Shown here: one piece after another, positions 31,360 to 41,859 of the stretch
How the letters are laid out: each line of letters opens with the position of its first letter
Numbering within the stretch: position 1 is the stretch's first letter
DNA from: Pictodentalium vernedei
Lineage: Eukaryota; Mollusca; Scaphopoda; Dentaliida; Dentaliidae
Reading direction: 5' to 3'
Assembly (NCBI GenBank): GCA_031216915.1
Contig: CM062296.1
Span: 142,766,344-142,830,343, forward strand
Length of the DNA stretch: 64,000 nucleotides
The notes under the pieces: model-generated
What the model was told of the DNA's origin: nothing
The model's input: the letters and a program-made list of their open reading frames with translations, nothing else
Database searches by the model: none
Program-made: the position numbers and the translations under genes

Positions 31360-33000
31360 AAAGGCTCAAGTGAGCTTAAAATGTTCACCTGGCTCAAGTT
31401 GTCAAAAGAGATGAGTATGTGTCAGTTAAAGTGATGAACATCAAAAGCAAATGTTTTATTTATTTATTTTTTTTTTTGATTTGCCATGACAAAACCAAAG
31501 GCAATTTTTTTGGCCATTTGTTTCTGCTGGCCCTTGGAGAGCTTCTCAGATAAAAACACAGCTCTGTTCTGTGAAGTCTCAAAAAAGTGTCCGCGTGGCG
31601 TGCAAAATTGTTTTTGTTTTTAACTTCTGTAGTTGTCTCGGGCATAAGTCAAGTACTTATGACCCAGCTATAATACATGACAAATGTTGAAATCAACCCA
31701 TTAGTTTCGGAAATAGAAATTTTGAATGGAGCCCCAAATGGGCATCTTCCAACAGGGAGCCCAATTTTGACCTACTGAGTTCCTTTGAAAAAAACTTAAA
31801 TCTGCATCGCTAAAGTAAGTTCCATATCAGAAATCTAAGCATTATTGCGAGTGGCTTACAACTTTACAAGATGATTTTTGAAAGCATTTTATGATTACGA
31901 GGCATTAATCCCACCCAAAGGGGCATAGAAAATTTGGGGGAAAAAGATCAGAAGAGTAAACTCCACCAAGATGCTTTGTACCAAATTAGTTTAGACATAC
32001 CCCAAATCAGCCCATCGGGTCTTGAAATACAAATTTTGAGTGGAACCCAAAATAGGCATGCTCCCACAGAAAGCCTGAATATTGACCTACAAACTTTCCT
32101 TCAAGAATTTTAATCTTCACCACCAAAGGAAGTTCCATACCAAATACCAAGGCATTCTCTGTGGTGGATCATGAGAAGATTTATTAGGCGTTTGGGGCAT
32201 TAACCTCAGCCCCAGGGGAAGAAGCAACTCTTTGGGGAAAAAAACTCAGATGAGTATAATACTCTACCAAGATGCTTTGTACCAAATTAGTTTAGATTTG
32301 CCCCAAAGGTTCTGAAGAAGAATACTTAGTCGATGGAGCACAAGAAAGGTGATGACTCATTACCAACAGTGTTAAAATGGGCATCCCCATACGGCACCAC
32401 ATGACAAAAGTGATAGCAATTTTTGGGGATCATCTGTTTCCACTGGTTCAAAGGAAGCTGCATACGAAAGAACATTATTCAGGTCCATGCAGTTTTTGAA
32501 ATGTGGGTGGCTGAATTTTTTTCTATTTTTAGCTCTTGGGGTTCCCATGGGGCTGTGAGAAAAGATTTTCAGGCATCATTCATGTACTTTTGACCCGATT
32601 AGACTTCATGCCAAATTTTGTTCAAATCAGCCAATCAATTCTTGAAATACAAATTTTGTGTGGAGCCCAAAATGGGCATTCTCCCACATGAGCCCAAATA
32701 TTGTGCTACAAACTTTCCCTGTCCAAACTTTAATCTTCAGCACAAAAGGAAGTTCCATACTATATATCAAGGCATTCTCTCTGGTGGTTCATAAGAAACA
32801 GATTTTTAAAGATTCTAAGGCTTTTGGAGCATAATCCTCAGCCCTGAAGATGGCAGCAGCTTCATTTGAACATAGTAGAAAGGGTATACAATATATGTTT
32901 GATTTTGGCCCAGTGGTTTTGAAGAAGAAGACAAGTTTTAAAAGTTAAGGAACGACGGGCGATGGATTCCAAGCTCCCATTGACTTTCAGTCAGGTGAGC
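31360..33000. repeat. mollusc-type dispersed repeat with GCTCAAGTGAGC / TCAGGTGAGCT ends
   Basis: Begins GGCTCAAGTGAGCTTAAAA and ends TTTCAGTCAGGTGAGCTGAC. The interior contains about three diverged ~300-bp units with AGTTCCATACCAAATA, CCAAGGCATTCTCT, TGGTTCATGAGAAGAAG-like and TGCTTTGTACCAAATTAG phrases. No coding potential. Confidence 0.6.
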
Positions 33001-33329
33001 TGACAAGAGGAACCAAGGGGCCTGATGCACTCACCTGAGGAAGTTGTTTAAAGAAGGATTTAATTAGCATCTATGATCAGTAAATGCTACAGAGGAATTA
33101 AGTCAAGTAACTATTCATAACTCTATTGTCCAGTAAGATGATTTTTTTCTGTATTGAGATGCTACCACACAAATAATGCCCAGATTTTCAGTAATGGATT
33201 ATAGGGAGCCCAAATATCAACCTAGGGACTGAACTTGAACAAACTTGAACTGAATAACAACCCCCCACCCCCCCACCCCCCACCATTGCCCCATTAGGAT
33301 TCTGACCATTAGATTGAAGAAGCAGATTT
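33001..33329. other. flank of the large inverted repeat, remnant of the 165-bp array
   Basis: Array words (GGAGCCCAAATATCAACC, TTAGATTGAAGAAGCAGAT) are present near 33200-33325 on the inverted strand. No gene. Confidence 0.5.
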
Positions 33330-33337
33330 TCATTGAG

Positions 33338-33655
33338 TATTGGTCTTGAGATCAGAAGGTTGTGAGTTTGATGCCTGGCCGGGGTAACTTGCATAGTGTT
33401 CTTGGACAAGGCACTTAATCCCAATTGCCCACTTGGGATTATGGTTGAGCCATCTGTTGAGGCGTATCGCACGTTGATAGCACACATGCCTACAACCAAA
33501 GCCAACTCGTTCCTGTGGGAATATTACGTTGGACAGTTGACAGTTATTCGCCGATGCTCGGTGGTACTCTCCGGGTACTCCGGCTTCCTCCACACGTAAA
33601 ACTATCTTCGACACAATATGACATCAGCTATTAAAGTGTGACAACAATCCAATAA
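33338..33655 (+). mobile_element. SINE within left arm, head truncated
   Basis: Starts in the tRNA-like head (GGTCTTGAGATCAGAAGG, box B GAGTTTGATGCC) and includes the shared body (TGTTCTTGGACAAGGCACTT). It is the partner of the SINE in the right arm, so the SINE was present before the inverted duplication. Confidence 0.78.
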
Positions 33656-33904
33656 TGATTATCAAACCAAACCATTGTGGCGTATGTTCTGTAGTAATGC
33701 CACACCCTTGCTTTTTATTGGGTGATATAGTAACCTTCCACCTTGCGATGGCATTGTCGTGGTGATATATAGTGTATCGTGCACATGCGCACTCGTATAT
33801 CTGTAATGGCACATGCCTATCGGTGCAAATTATAGGCGATTCCAACTCATTGAGCCTTAGTAGTATGTGATGTTGACTTCTTGCCCTTTTTGCAGGTTCT
33901 CATT

Positions 33905-34080
33905 CGTCATCAGTCACGTGACTGGAAGGGTGGAGGTGAGGTTGCCATGTAGCCCGCATGAGCGGCCATCTTGTTATGCCATTCCCACGGTTACACATGT
34001 TCCCACTGCGCATGTGTAGCACGTTTCTAAGGTGATACCCTCTTCCGCCAGCCATTTTGATTATGGGTGCTGCCATCTTA
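33905..34080 (-). promoter_or_regulatory. promoter-like motif cluster, copy 1
   Basis: On the minus strand relative to copies 2 and 3: CAGTCACGTGACTG (E-box palindrome), GCGGCCATCTTGT and GCTGCCATCTTA (complements of YY1-type AAGATGG(C)), and CACTGCGCATGTG (degenerate NRF-1 site). Grouping of these sites is typical of TATA-less promoters; activity here is inference. Confidence 0.45.
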
Positions 34081-34180
34081 GTTGTTATGGGTAGCACATG
34101 GTTGTTATGGGGCCCAATGGCCTTCTTGTTGGACAGGGGCATGTTCTGAGGGTGTGTTCTATTCAACAGGAGTACATAGA

Positions 34181-34656
34181 ATCACTACAAACAATCCAAC
34201 AATGACCCAAACCTACCTCAACAGGCCTTTCATTGGATCAAATCCCCACAAAACTTACCCAAACGGACCTTTGTGAGCTTCGCCCCACACGAGTACAAGA
34301 TGCCTATGGGGAGAGGCCTCAATGAGGCCCTAACTCATAGCTCTCACGGCCTCCCCTATCCTCTTAGCCCCACCTCACGGCCTTCCCCGACTCAGCCCTC
34401 ATCTCATGGCTCCATCTTGCCCTCATAGCCTCCAGTGAACATCCCCCGTATGAGGTCGAGGCTATGAGGTGAGGCCTCACCTCACACCCCTCTTATCCTC
34501 ATCTCTGTTCGAGTGCTCATTAGCAGGGTTTCGCAAATTGTGAGAAAGGTCGTTTCATTCCCGTGACGTTCTCGCAAATGCTTGTTAAGGAGGCCCATTT
34601 CCCATTCCCGCAAAAATAGAAGCATTTTTTCATCAGATAAAATTTAATAAAATTAG
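34181..34656. other. interior of the inverted repeat, left part; GAGGCC-rich palindromes
   Basis: Many GAGGC/GCCTC words, for example AGGTGAGGCCTCACCTCAC near 34468-34490, resembling 36065-36090. No open frame of note. Confidence 0.55.
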
Positions 34657-34664
34657 ATTAATTT

Positions 34665-35307
34665 TAGAGCTGAAACGATTAAAGGGTTTTCTTGATTGAT
34701 TAATCGCATGGATTAACCTTGGTGAACCGATTAATCACTTGCCTTAATAGGTAGCTGAATAACTGCCATACCATTCATGATTTATATAATTAAAACTTTA
34801 CTCAACGCAATGAGAAAAACCAACCAGCGTCATATACAAAAATGTCCATTCAAATTTTATTATGTTTTCAATTTTTGTCTCAAAACATAGCTTATGACCC
34901 CTCATTGGAATGAGCTTGTTGAGCTCGTTCCAATGAGGGGTCATAAGTTATGTTTTTGAGACAAACATTGAAAATCTTTAGTAACTGAAGAATTTCTTGT
35001 GCAAGTATCGTCTGCTACCCGCATTTGATGAAGGGTGGAGATCGACCATTTCCAGCTACTGATACAGTATAATGATCATGCAAGTGAACAAGTATGTCAG
35101 CATGTAACTGGCATGCGTTACTCTGTCTCATATAATTGATGTGAGCCAGTGTGACAATGACTGCCTGTTTTGGAGCAAGTTTGTTCCTTTGTTAACCCAT
35201 ATAATACCGTAGTTCAAAAGTAATGGTTAACCGATCAATTTCTTTTTTTATCGATCAAGACGTTGATTATTGGTTAGTCGATTAATCGGTTAACCGTATC
35301 AGCTCTA
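34665..35307. mobile_element. hAT-like MITE with 8-bp target duplication
   Basis: Ends TAGAGCTGAAACGATTAA / TTAATCGGTTAACCGTATCAGCTCTA; exact 8-bp duplication ATTAATTT at 34657-34664 and 35308-35315. No coding capacity. It carries a nested TTAA MITE. Confidence 0.88.
34790..35036. mobile_element. TTAA-target MITE, copy F, nested in the hAT-like MITE
   Basis: Left TTAAAACTTTACTCAACGC, central palindrome AACATAGCTTATGACCCCTC with centre GAGCTTGTTGAGCTC, right end GCATTTGATGAAGGG. The right TTAA is decayed. Confidence 0.75.
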
Positions 35308-35469
35308 ATTAATTTCTTTAAACATGATTACTGCAATAGCTTTTGATGTGGTGGTTGAACAATCTAACGATCTTTGCATCTGAAGATAAATAAGCATAAT
35401 TCATGTGATTAAAACACGTTGGAAATGGGTCCCACAAAAAATAAATGGGTCCCGCAAAAAATAAATTTG

Positions 35470-36390
35470 TGAAATGCTGATTAGTGATCACCTATGGTGA
35501 TCATTAGTGATGGCCTGTTGTGATCATCTCCCCATATGAGGATAAGAGGGGTGTGAAGTGAGTCCCGGGTCACTGGGAGAAGGAGGATGGGTCTTCTGGA
35601 AGGAGAGGGGAGGGAGGGCGATTGTGTTGCTCTTGCAGGGTTATTTGGCAGGGTCCCCAGGACAGGTCCCCATGGATGATGGGGAGAAGATAGGCATAGG
35701 GTCACTGGGAAGGGTCACGCATGGATGGGATGGTGGGTCACGTGCGGAAGTCCTTTGGTCGAAGTTTCTCCGCTGGGTTTGGCTCACCGTGGAACTGTGT
35801 CGCTCGTGGTCTGGATGCGGGAGTAGGGTCCCAGGGCAGGTTTTCCTTGCAAGGAATGATGAGGCGTTGAGTAAATTGTGGAAGGCAAGGGCTTATGGAA
35901 GAAGGGCGATTGTATCGCTCTCGCTCGTCCCGTTGGGTCACCTCACTTGGATCGCCTGAAGGTGATTGTGTCGCTCTCGCTCGTCCCGTTGGGTCACCTG
36001 ACTTGGATCGCCTGTGGTGATCACTAGTGATCATTCTCCCCATATGAGGATAATAAGGGTGTGAGGTGAGACCTCACCTCACTCCCCTCTTATCCTCATC
36101 TCGGTTCAAGTGATCACTAGTGGTAGCCTGGGTGATCACTAGTGATTGCCTGCGGTGATCACTAGGGATCATTCTCCTTGTATGAGGATAAGATGGGTGC
36201 GAGGTGAGGCCTCTGTTATGAGGTAGAGGCAGTAGTAGCAGTGGGCGCCCCCCCCCCCCCCCCCCCCCAAGATGTATCATTTCAGGGGTCTCGTAGGGAG
36301 GCACACGTAAGCCTGCTGGGGGCCAGGAGGGTAGCTGGTCGACCAAGGTAAAAAGAAACCACAGCAGATTCCACTGGTCTGGCTATCCCC
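35470..36390. repeat. GC-rich interior with TGATCACTAGTGATCA palindromes
   Basis: GTGATCACTAGTGATCATTC followed by CCATATGAGGATAAGAGG and GGTGTGAGGTGAGGCCTCAC recur near 35487-35560, 36015-36110 and 36140-36210. GC-rich DNA lies between, with an unassigned plus-strand open frame (35558-35959) and a 21-base poly-C run at 36248-36268. Confidence 0.6.
35905..36015 (+). repeat. two 56-bp tandem units
   Basis: G(C/T)GATTGT(A/G)TCGCTCTCGC continuing TCGTCCCGTTGGGTCACCT, occurring twice, 56 bp apart. The first unit ends the 133-codon open frame above. Confidence 0.85.
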
Positions 36391-36394
36391 AGTC

Positions 36395-37240
36395 GCACAC
36401 AATGTATGCCCGCTGAATCGAACCTGCCTCAGAACAACAGGAAGGCAATTAGGCTCCATTGCAACCATGTGCTACCTCTAACAATCATGATGGCGGCGCT
36501 CATAGTCAAAATGGCTGGCAAAAGTGCGTCACCTTAGAAACACATGATGCGCAGTGGGACGTGTCACCATGGGAATGACAACACAAGATGGCCGTTCACG
36601 CAGGCTACCATGGCAACCTCTCCCCACACCTTCCAGTCACGTGACTGATGACGTCAGATGAGAACCTTCTAAAAGGACACGAAGTCAACACCACATACTA
36701 CTAAGGTCCAAGGTTCAAGAAGTTGGAATCTCCTACAATTTGCACCGATAGGCATGTGCCATTACAGATATACGAGTGCGCATGTGCACGATACACTACA
36801 TATCACCACGACAATGACATCGCAAGGTGGAAGGTTACTTTATCACCCAATATAAAGCAAGAGTGTGGCATTACTACTGAACATACGCCACAATAGTTTG
36901 GTTTGATCATCATTATTGAATTGTTGGTGTTTTATGACACTTTAATAGCTGATGTCATATCGTGACGAAGATAGTTTTACGTGTGGAGGAAGCCGGAGTA
37001 CCTGGAGAGTACCACCGAGCATTGGCGAGTAACCGTCAACTCTCCAACGTAATAATCCCACTGGAACGAGTTAGCATTGGTTGTAGGCATGTGTGCTATC
37101 AACGTGCTATACGCCTCAACACATAGCGCAACCGTAATTCCAAGTGGGCAATTGGGATTAAGTGCCTTGTCCAAGAACACTATGCAAGTTACCCCAGCCA
37201 GGCATCAAACTCACAACATTCTGATCTCAAGACCAATGCT
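36395..37240 (-). repeat. right arm of ~850-bp inverted repeat
   Basis: Reverse complement of 33330-34180 with divergence; see that entry for shared landmarks. The palindrome CAGTCACGTGACTG is unchanged in both arms. Confidence 0.85.
36486..36656 (+). promoter_or_regulatory. promoter-like motif cluster, copy 2
   Basis: ATGATGGCGGC (36487), CAAGATGGCCG near 36583, GTCACGTGAC (36636-36645) and TGACGTCA (36649-36656, CRE) within 170 bp; GATGCGCAGTGG is a degenerate NRF-1-like site. Same order as copy 3 at 61.7 kb. Confidence 0.5.
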
Positions 37241-37262
37241 CTAACCACTGAGCAAGCGCTCC
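36908..37262 (-). mobile_element. SINE within right arm
   Basis: Minus-strand SINE with a more complete tRNA head (GCTCAGTGGTTAGAGCATTGG on the minus strand) than its left-arm partner. Contains the shared body and ends near CATCATTATTGAATTG. Confidence 0.82.
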
Positions 37263-37324
37263 AGATAATCATGACTGACCGTCACATCACGCATTTCTTG
37301 CAGATTACTTCATTTTTCACACTG

Positions 37325-37508
37325 ACAAAAATTGTAACAATAATGGGCGATTGTTGTAATAAAAGTGGTGAGCGAGGTTTTTTTGTTACAAAAATGGGCG
37401 ATGGTTGTAACAAAAGTGGCAAGCTCATTTTGTAACAAAAGTGGTTGATTTTGTAACAAAACTGATGAACTGTAACACATGTGGTTGTTGTAACAAAAGT
37501 GGCTGCCA
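37325..37508. repeat. degenerate minisatellite, unit about TTGTAACAAAAGTGG
   Basis: TGTAACAAAAGTGG and close variants occur about eight times at irregular 15-35 bp spacing. Confidence 0.75.
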
Positions 37509-37539
37509 CATCAGTGGTTTTGAAGAACATTTTTGAAAC

Positions 37540-39290
37540 TATGCTGACTCAGCACTTTTTTCGATTCCAGCTACAGTACACTAGGACACAACCGATGGTA
37601 ATTTATTTTTACCATTCCATTCTACTGGTCCTAAGGATGCGTCATACCAAATAACAGATCTCTGTTCCATACAGTTTGGGAAATAAAGGCGTTTGAAAAT
37701 ATTTTATTTTTAGCTCCTGGGGTTCCCTTGGGTTGCATGAAAAAGGTTTTTGGAAGAAGTCAAGTACTTATGACTCAATAATATCACATACCAAATTTGG
37801 TTCAAATCGGCTCATTGGTTCATTACAAGGGCAAATATTACTCAACGAACTTCCTTTGAACAAACTTGATTTTTCACCTCAAAAGTAAGCTTAGTACCAA
37901 AATATCAAATCATCGTACCACTGGTTCATGAGAAGATTTTTTTAATTTTCCCTCCCCACCCCCCACTCCCAATGGGGCTGGGCAAATTGTTTGAACAAAA
38001 ACAAAATGTGATGTCAGAACAATCACCTCCAATTTAAGTTTTGGATCGCAATCAGCCAATCACCATGTTCACAGACGACAGATCAACATCAAACAGTGAT
38101 TGATCACAACAGCTCACACTGACTTTCAGTCAGGTGAGCCAATAACATACTTGATTTGGACAAATGTGCACAAACCTGGCCCCTATAAGGATGATGTATA
38201 CAAATATCAAAAGATTCTAATTGGTGAATCTTAAAAAGACGATTTTTAAATATTCCTCATATTGCAATAAGTTAAAGTTTGGGCTCACATGGGGAATCCA
38301 AATATGAACCCGCAGATTGGTTTTAACAAACTTAAATCTGAGCCCCCCCTATGGCTGATTAACCCTTTACCCAACGCAGACAATATCGAAATTTATTATT
38401 TTAAATATTATTTTCCCAACTTTTCCAAAAAATTTCACCAAAACCATATCATGTGACCCCTCACTGGGACGAGTTCATTCCATGATATGATTTATCCAAT
38501 TTTTTTAAAAAATATTTTTTCATTTGCTAATTTTGCATATTATGGGTGGATGCAGCCGATTCCTTAGGTAAAGGGTTAATATAAAATATGAATATTTTGA
38601 CTGGTGGATGTGAAGAAGATTATTAAAGAATTTTCCTCATATTGCGCAAAGTTAAAATTTGGACTCCCATATGGAGTCCATATGCGAACCCAAGGTCTTG
38701 AACTGCACGAACTTGAATCTATTTCCCCAAATATCGAAAGATTCTGATTAGTAGTTTAGTAGAGAATTCTTTTTTCCATTTTTGGAAAGTGCTGACTCAG
38801 CATTTTTCCATCACCCCCCCACACATACAACCACACATGGTACCCAGTGACAAAACTGATATGAGGTTTTTGGGGTCCTTAGTTTCAAGTGATTTTAGGA
38901 GTGCTGTATACCAAATAACAATTCTTTGTTCTGTGCAGTATGGGAAATATAGGCATTTGGATTTCTTTCTACCTTTAGCTCCTGGAATTCCAATAGGACA
39001 CAAACATATTTTATCAGGCATAAATCATGTATGTGTCCCATAATACTACTGTATAATTTGGCCCAAATTGGCCCCCAGTCTGGAAAACAGAAATTAGGGG
39101 CGGAGCCAAAAATATTTCCCCTCCCAACATGAGCCCAAATATTGAATGAAACTTCCATCAAACAAACTTCAGTCTTGAGCATATACATGTAAGGAAGCTG
39201 CATACCAAATTTTTTCAAAGCACTGTGACTGGTTTATGAGAAGAGTATTTTTGAAGAATTTCAGTTTTTGGGGACACTTGCTTCTTCTGT
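37540..39290 (-). repeat. mixed dispersed and 165-bp-type repeats, inverted orientation
   Basis: Contains complements of the 27.2-27.8 kb repeat (37.56-37.95 kb), array units near 38150-38350 and 38580-38790, and a TCAGGTGAGCC end near 38127. The TTAA MITE at 38359 interrupts it. Confidence 0.6.
38359..38579. mobile_element. TTAA-target MITE, copy G (CATATCATGTGACCCC subfamily)
   Basis: TTAA-flanked, CCCTTTACCCAACGCAGAC / TTAGGTAAAGGG ends. The core AACCATATCATGTGACCCCT replaces the GGTTATGACCCC core of copies A, C, E and F. The palindrome is damaged on one side. Confidence 0.8.
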
Positions 39291-39310
39291 TGAACAAACT
39301 TGGAATTTTG

Positions 39311-39514
39311 TACCAAGGCATACTGCACACCGATGGTGCATCTGTCTTCAACCAATACTAACCCTGCTTGTATGGAGTTAGTATGTTGGGGAGCTGATAG
39401 TTGCTCCGTGATTCTCTCTGGGTACTCTGGCTTCCCCCACCCATATAACTGTTGTGGTCATGATTAGCCATTGTACAGAAATATGTGACCTTAAAACACC
39501 AATAAATAAATAAA
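39311..39514 (+). mobile_element. SINE, 5' truncated
   Basis: Contains only the 3' body (CCAAGGCATACTGCACACC, TGTCTTCAACCAATACTAAC) and the tail with GATTAGCCATTGTACAG and AATAAATAAATAAAC. Confidence 0.82.
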
Positions 39515-39715
39515 CAAAATGAAAGTGTCAATGACACTGTAGCTAAACTTGTGTAAGACATGTACCTGTTCAGTATGTCACACAGCAATGACACACATCT
39601 AGGTAATGACCTGATAACAAAGGTATTTGTAAGGTATTGTAAAGATCTGCACATAAATACTGACCGTAGCCTGTAACAAATGTACAGGTAAAATATTGTA
39701 AAGGTGGGTGACAGT

Positions 39716-40690
39716 TAGATGCCTCTAGCCAGAGTCGTATTGAAATGTGCACTTACTGTGTATAAGTAGCACTGAATAAATCAATTGTCTAATTGGCTAC
39801 CAGCGGCCATCTTGAAAATTTCCAGATTGCACCCAAAAACACTCATTCTCGTCCCAGGGTGATAACAAAGGTACCCAAGAAGTTTCGTGAAGATCGGTTC
39901 TGAAATACAGCCTCTAGCCCGAGCCGTATTGACATGTGCACTTACTGTGTATAAGTAGCACTGAATAAATCAAAGTTTGTCTAATTTACATAATTTCTGC
40001 ATGAGAAAAAAACCTGTATTATATGTGATGTATTCCATGTTACTAAACATTCATTCAAAAATTTATTCAAATCAGAACCCTCATAAAGAAGTTCTGTACA
40101 AAAAACTGACTGTACCTAATTTCGGTACAAAAAGGCTACGGCAGCCATATTGAATTTCAGACCATACTCAAAACACTCGTTCTCGTCCCAAGGTGATAAC
40201 AAAGATAACCAAGATGTTTTGTGAAGATCTGTTCATAAATACAGCCCCTAGCCTGAGCTGTATTGACGTGTACTTACTGTGTTAAGTAGCAATGAATAAA
40301 TCAAAGTTCATCTAATTTGCATAATTTCTGCACGAGAAAAAAACCTGTATTATATGTGATGTATTCCATGTTACTAAACACTCATACAAAAATTTATTCA
40401 AATCAGAACTTTCCTACAGAAGTTCTGTACAAAAAACTGATTGCACTAATTTCGTAATTTTGATTGTACAAAATGGTTGTCGATGGACATCTTGAATTTC
40501 AGACCACACCCAAAAACACTCATTCTCATCCCACGGTGATAACAAAGGTACCCAAGTAGTTTTGTAAAGATCGGTTCATAAATATGGCCTCTAGCCCGAG
40601 CCATATTGAATTGTTGATGGACGGACAGACGGATGACGGGCCAATGACAAAACCTCAAATTTGACTACGTAAAAGTTGAGCTAAAAATCA
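39716..40690 (+). repeat. 342-bp tandem repeat ending in GAGCTAAAA
   Basis: The phrase GCCTCTAGCCCGAGCCGTATTG recurs at about 39720, 39903, 40245 and 40586 (last two steps 342 and 341 bp), with CACTCATTCTCGTCCCA, GATAACAAAGGTACCCAAG and TAAGTAGCACTGAATAAATC. The last unit ends GGACGGACAGACGGATGACG and GTTGAGCTAAAA, a terminus I associate with mollusc dispersed repeats. Confidence 0.8.
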
Positions 40691-40793
40691 GAACGTCATT
40701 GTTCATTCTTCTAAGCAGTTATAAATGAAACACCAAAGGCATTTATACCACTGATAGTAGGTCGCAGTTTGATGAATAGTGTTGTGATCAAAT

Positions 40794-40840
40794 TTATTTA
40801 TTCATTTATTTATTGGTGTTTAAAGTCAGGCTTTTCAACA
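40794..40840 (-). mobile_element. SINE tail fragment
   Basis: TTTATTTATTGGTGTTTAAAG is the complement of the SINE 3' end; nothing else of the SINE is preserved. A similar fragment lies at 41322-41346. Confidence 0.6.
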
Positions 40841-41186
40841 TGATATCTATATGGACATATGACTGCATGAAGAGTAAGAAGTCAAGTTTAGCCAATTGTT
40901 TATTATTATACCTTTGTTGACCACTTCAGAAGACTTCTGCCCCAGGTATGGTGCTACGAATATTCGAGATTTGACTCGATATCGATACCATATGTCAGCT
41001 TTGAGATCGATCCTGAATCAGTCTCAAGATTCAATTTTTTCGAATCTCTCATACTAACTTCAATTTGTTACATTTCCAACAAAAACTGGATAAAATTGAC
41101 GAGACATTTCATGCATATTTAATTGAGTAACTGACAATGGTTAATTGTTAGGTAAATAGTGAATTTTGCCCAGAACATGATCCATA

Positions 41187-41280
41187 CATAGTTTTAGTTT
41201 TTGAAGGCTTAACTTGTTACTATTCACGTTCTTTAGAACGTGAATTGTAACAAGTTAAGCCTTCAAAAACTAAAACTATG
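41187..41280. repeat. 45-bp-arm hairpin
   Basis: Arms 41187-41231 and 41236-41280 pair with one mismatch; each includes TAGTTTTTGAAGGCTTAACT or its complement; loop TTTA. Confidence 0.92.
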
Positions 41281-41605
41281 GATAATAGCCCAAGCTGTTT
41301 CAGTGACGGTGCTCCAGAGAATATTTATTTATTGGTGTTTAAGGTGTCAGCCAGTCTTGTAAGGGTCATCACAGTGTACCGTAACTTCTGGTTGGAGCAA
41401 TATGAAATAACTTGTCGATGAAGATTCGATTCGAGATTCGATATCAATATCAGAGACACAATTCGATTAGAGATTTAATCAAAACAAGTGGCCCCCACAG
41501 TGCCTGAAACACTCACCTTGAACAGAACACCATATAAACAGAGTCCAAGAATGAGTCTACATTAAGCAATCCATCTCCATAGGATACAATGTCAATCCTT
41601 GAGTC

Positions 41606-41665
41606 GGTCGCGATTAGCCATTGTGCATAAGTATGTGACCTTAAACACCAATAAATATAAATATA
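41606..41665 (+). mobile_element. 60-bp SINE 3' fragment with exact target duplication
   Basis: Only the last 60 bases of the SINE (CGATTAGCCATTGTGCATAA ... AATAAATATAAATATA) are inserted, flanked by exact 15-bp repeats GTCAATCCTTGAGTC (41591-41605 and 41666-41680). Confidence 0.93.
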
Positions 41666-41859
41666 GTCAATCCTTGAGTCCCTCAGGAGTGACAAAAATA
41701 GTCTGAGCATCATGCCTTTTCTTCAGTTGATCATAATGTAAAATGTAGAGCTCTCCTATGAAGCCCCTTGATACAGCCTATTGGGATTAATCTTAGTTAC
41801 ACACCTCTAGAGGGTACTGAATACAAAATTTCTAATTCTTCAGCTACATGGCCAATTTC

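Larger units (their letters stand above)
33330..34180 (+). repeat. left arm of ~850-bp inverted repeat
   Basis: Pairs with 36395-37240. Shared landmarks, inverted in the other arm, are a SINE, ATACGCCACAATG-type sequence, GTGCACATGCGCACTCGTAT, GGCACATGCCTATCGGTGCA, CAGTCACGTGACTGGAAGG, GGCCATCTTGTTATGCC-like sequence and GGTAGCACATGGTTG. Divergence is substantial (substitutions and small indels), so the arms are old. Confidence 0.85.
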
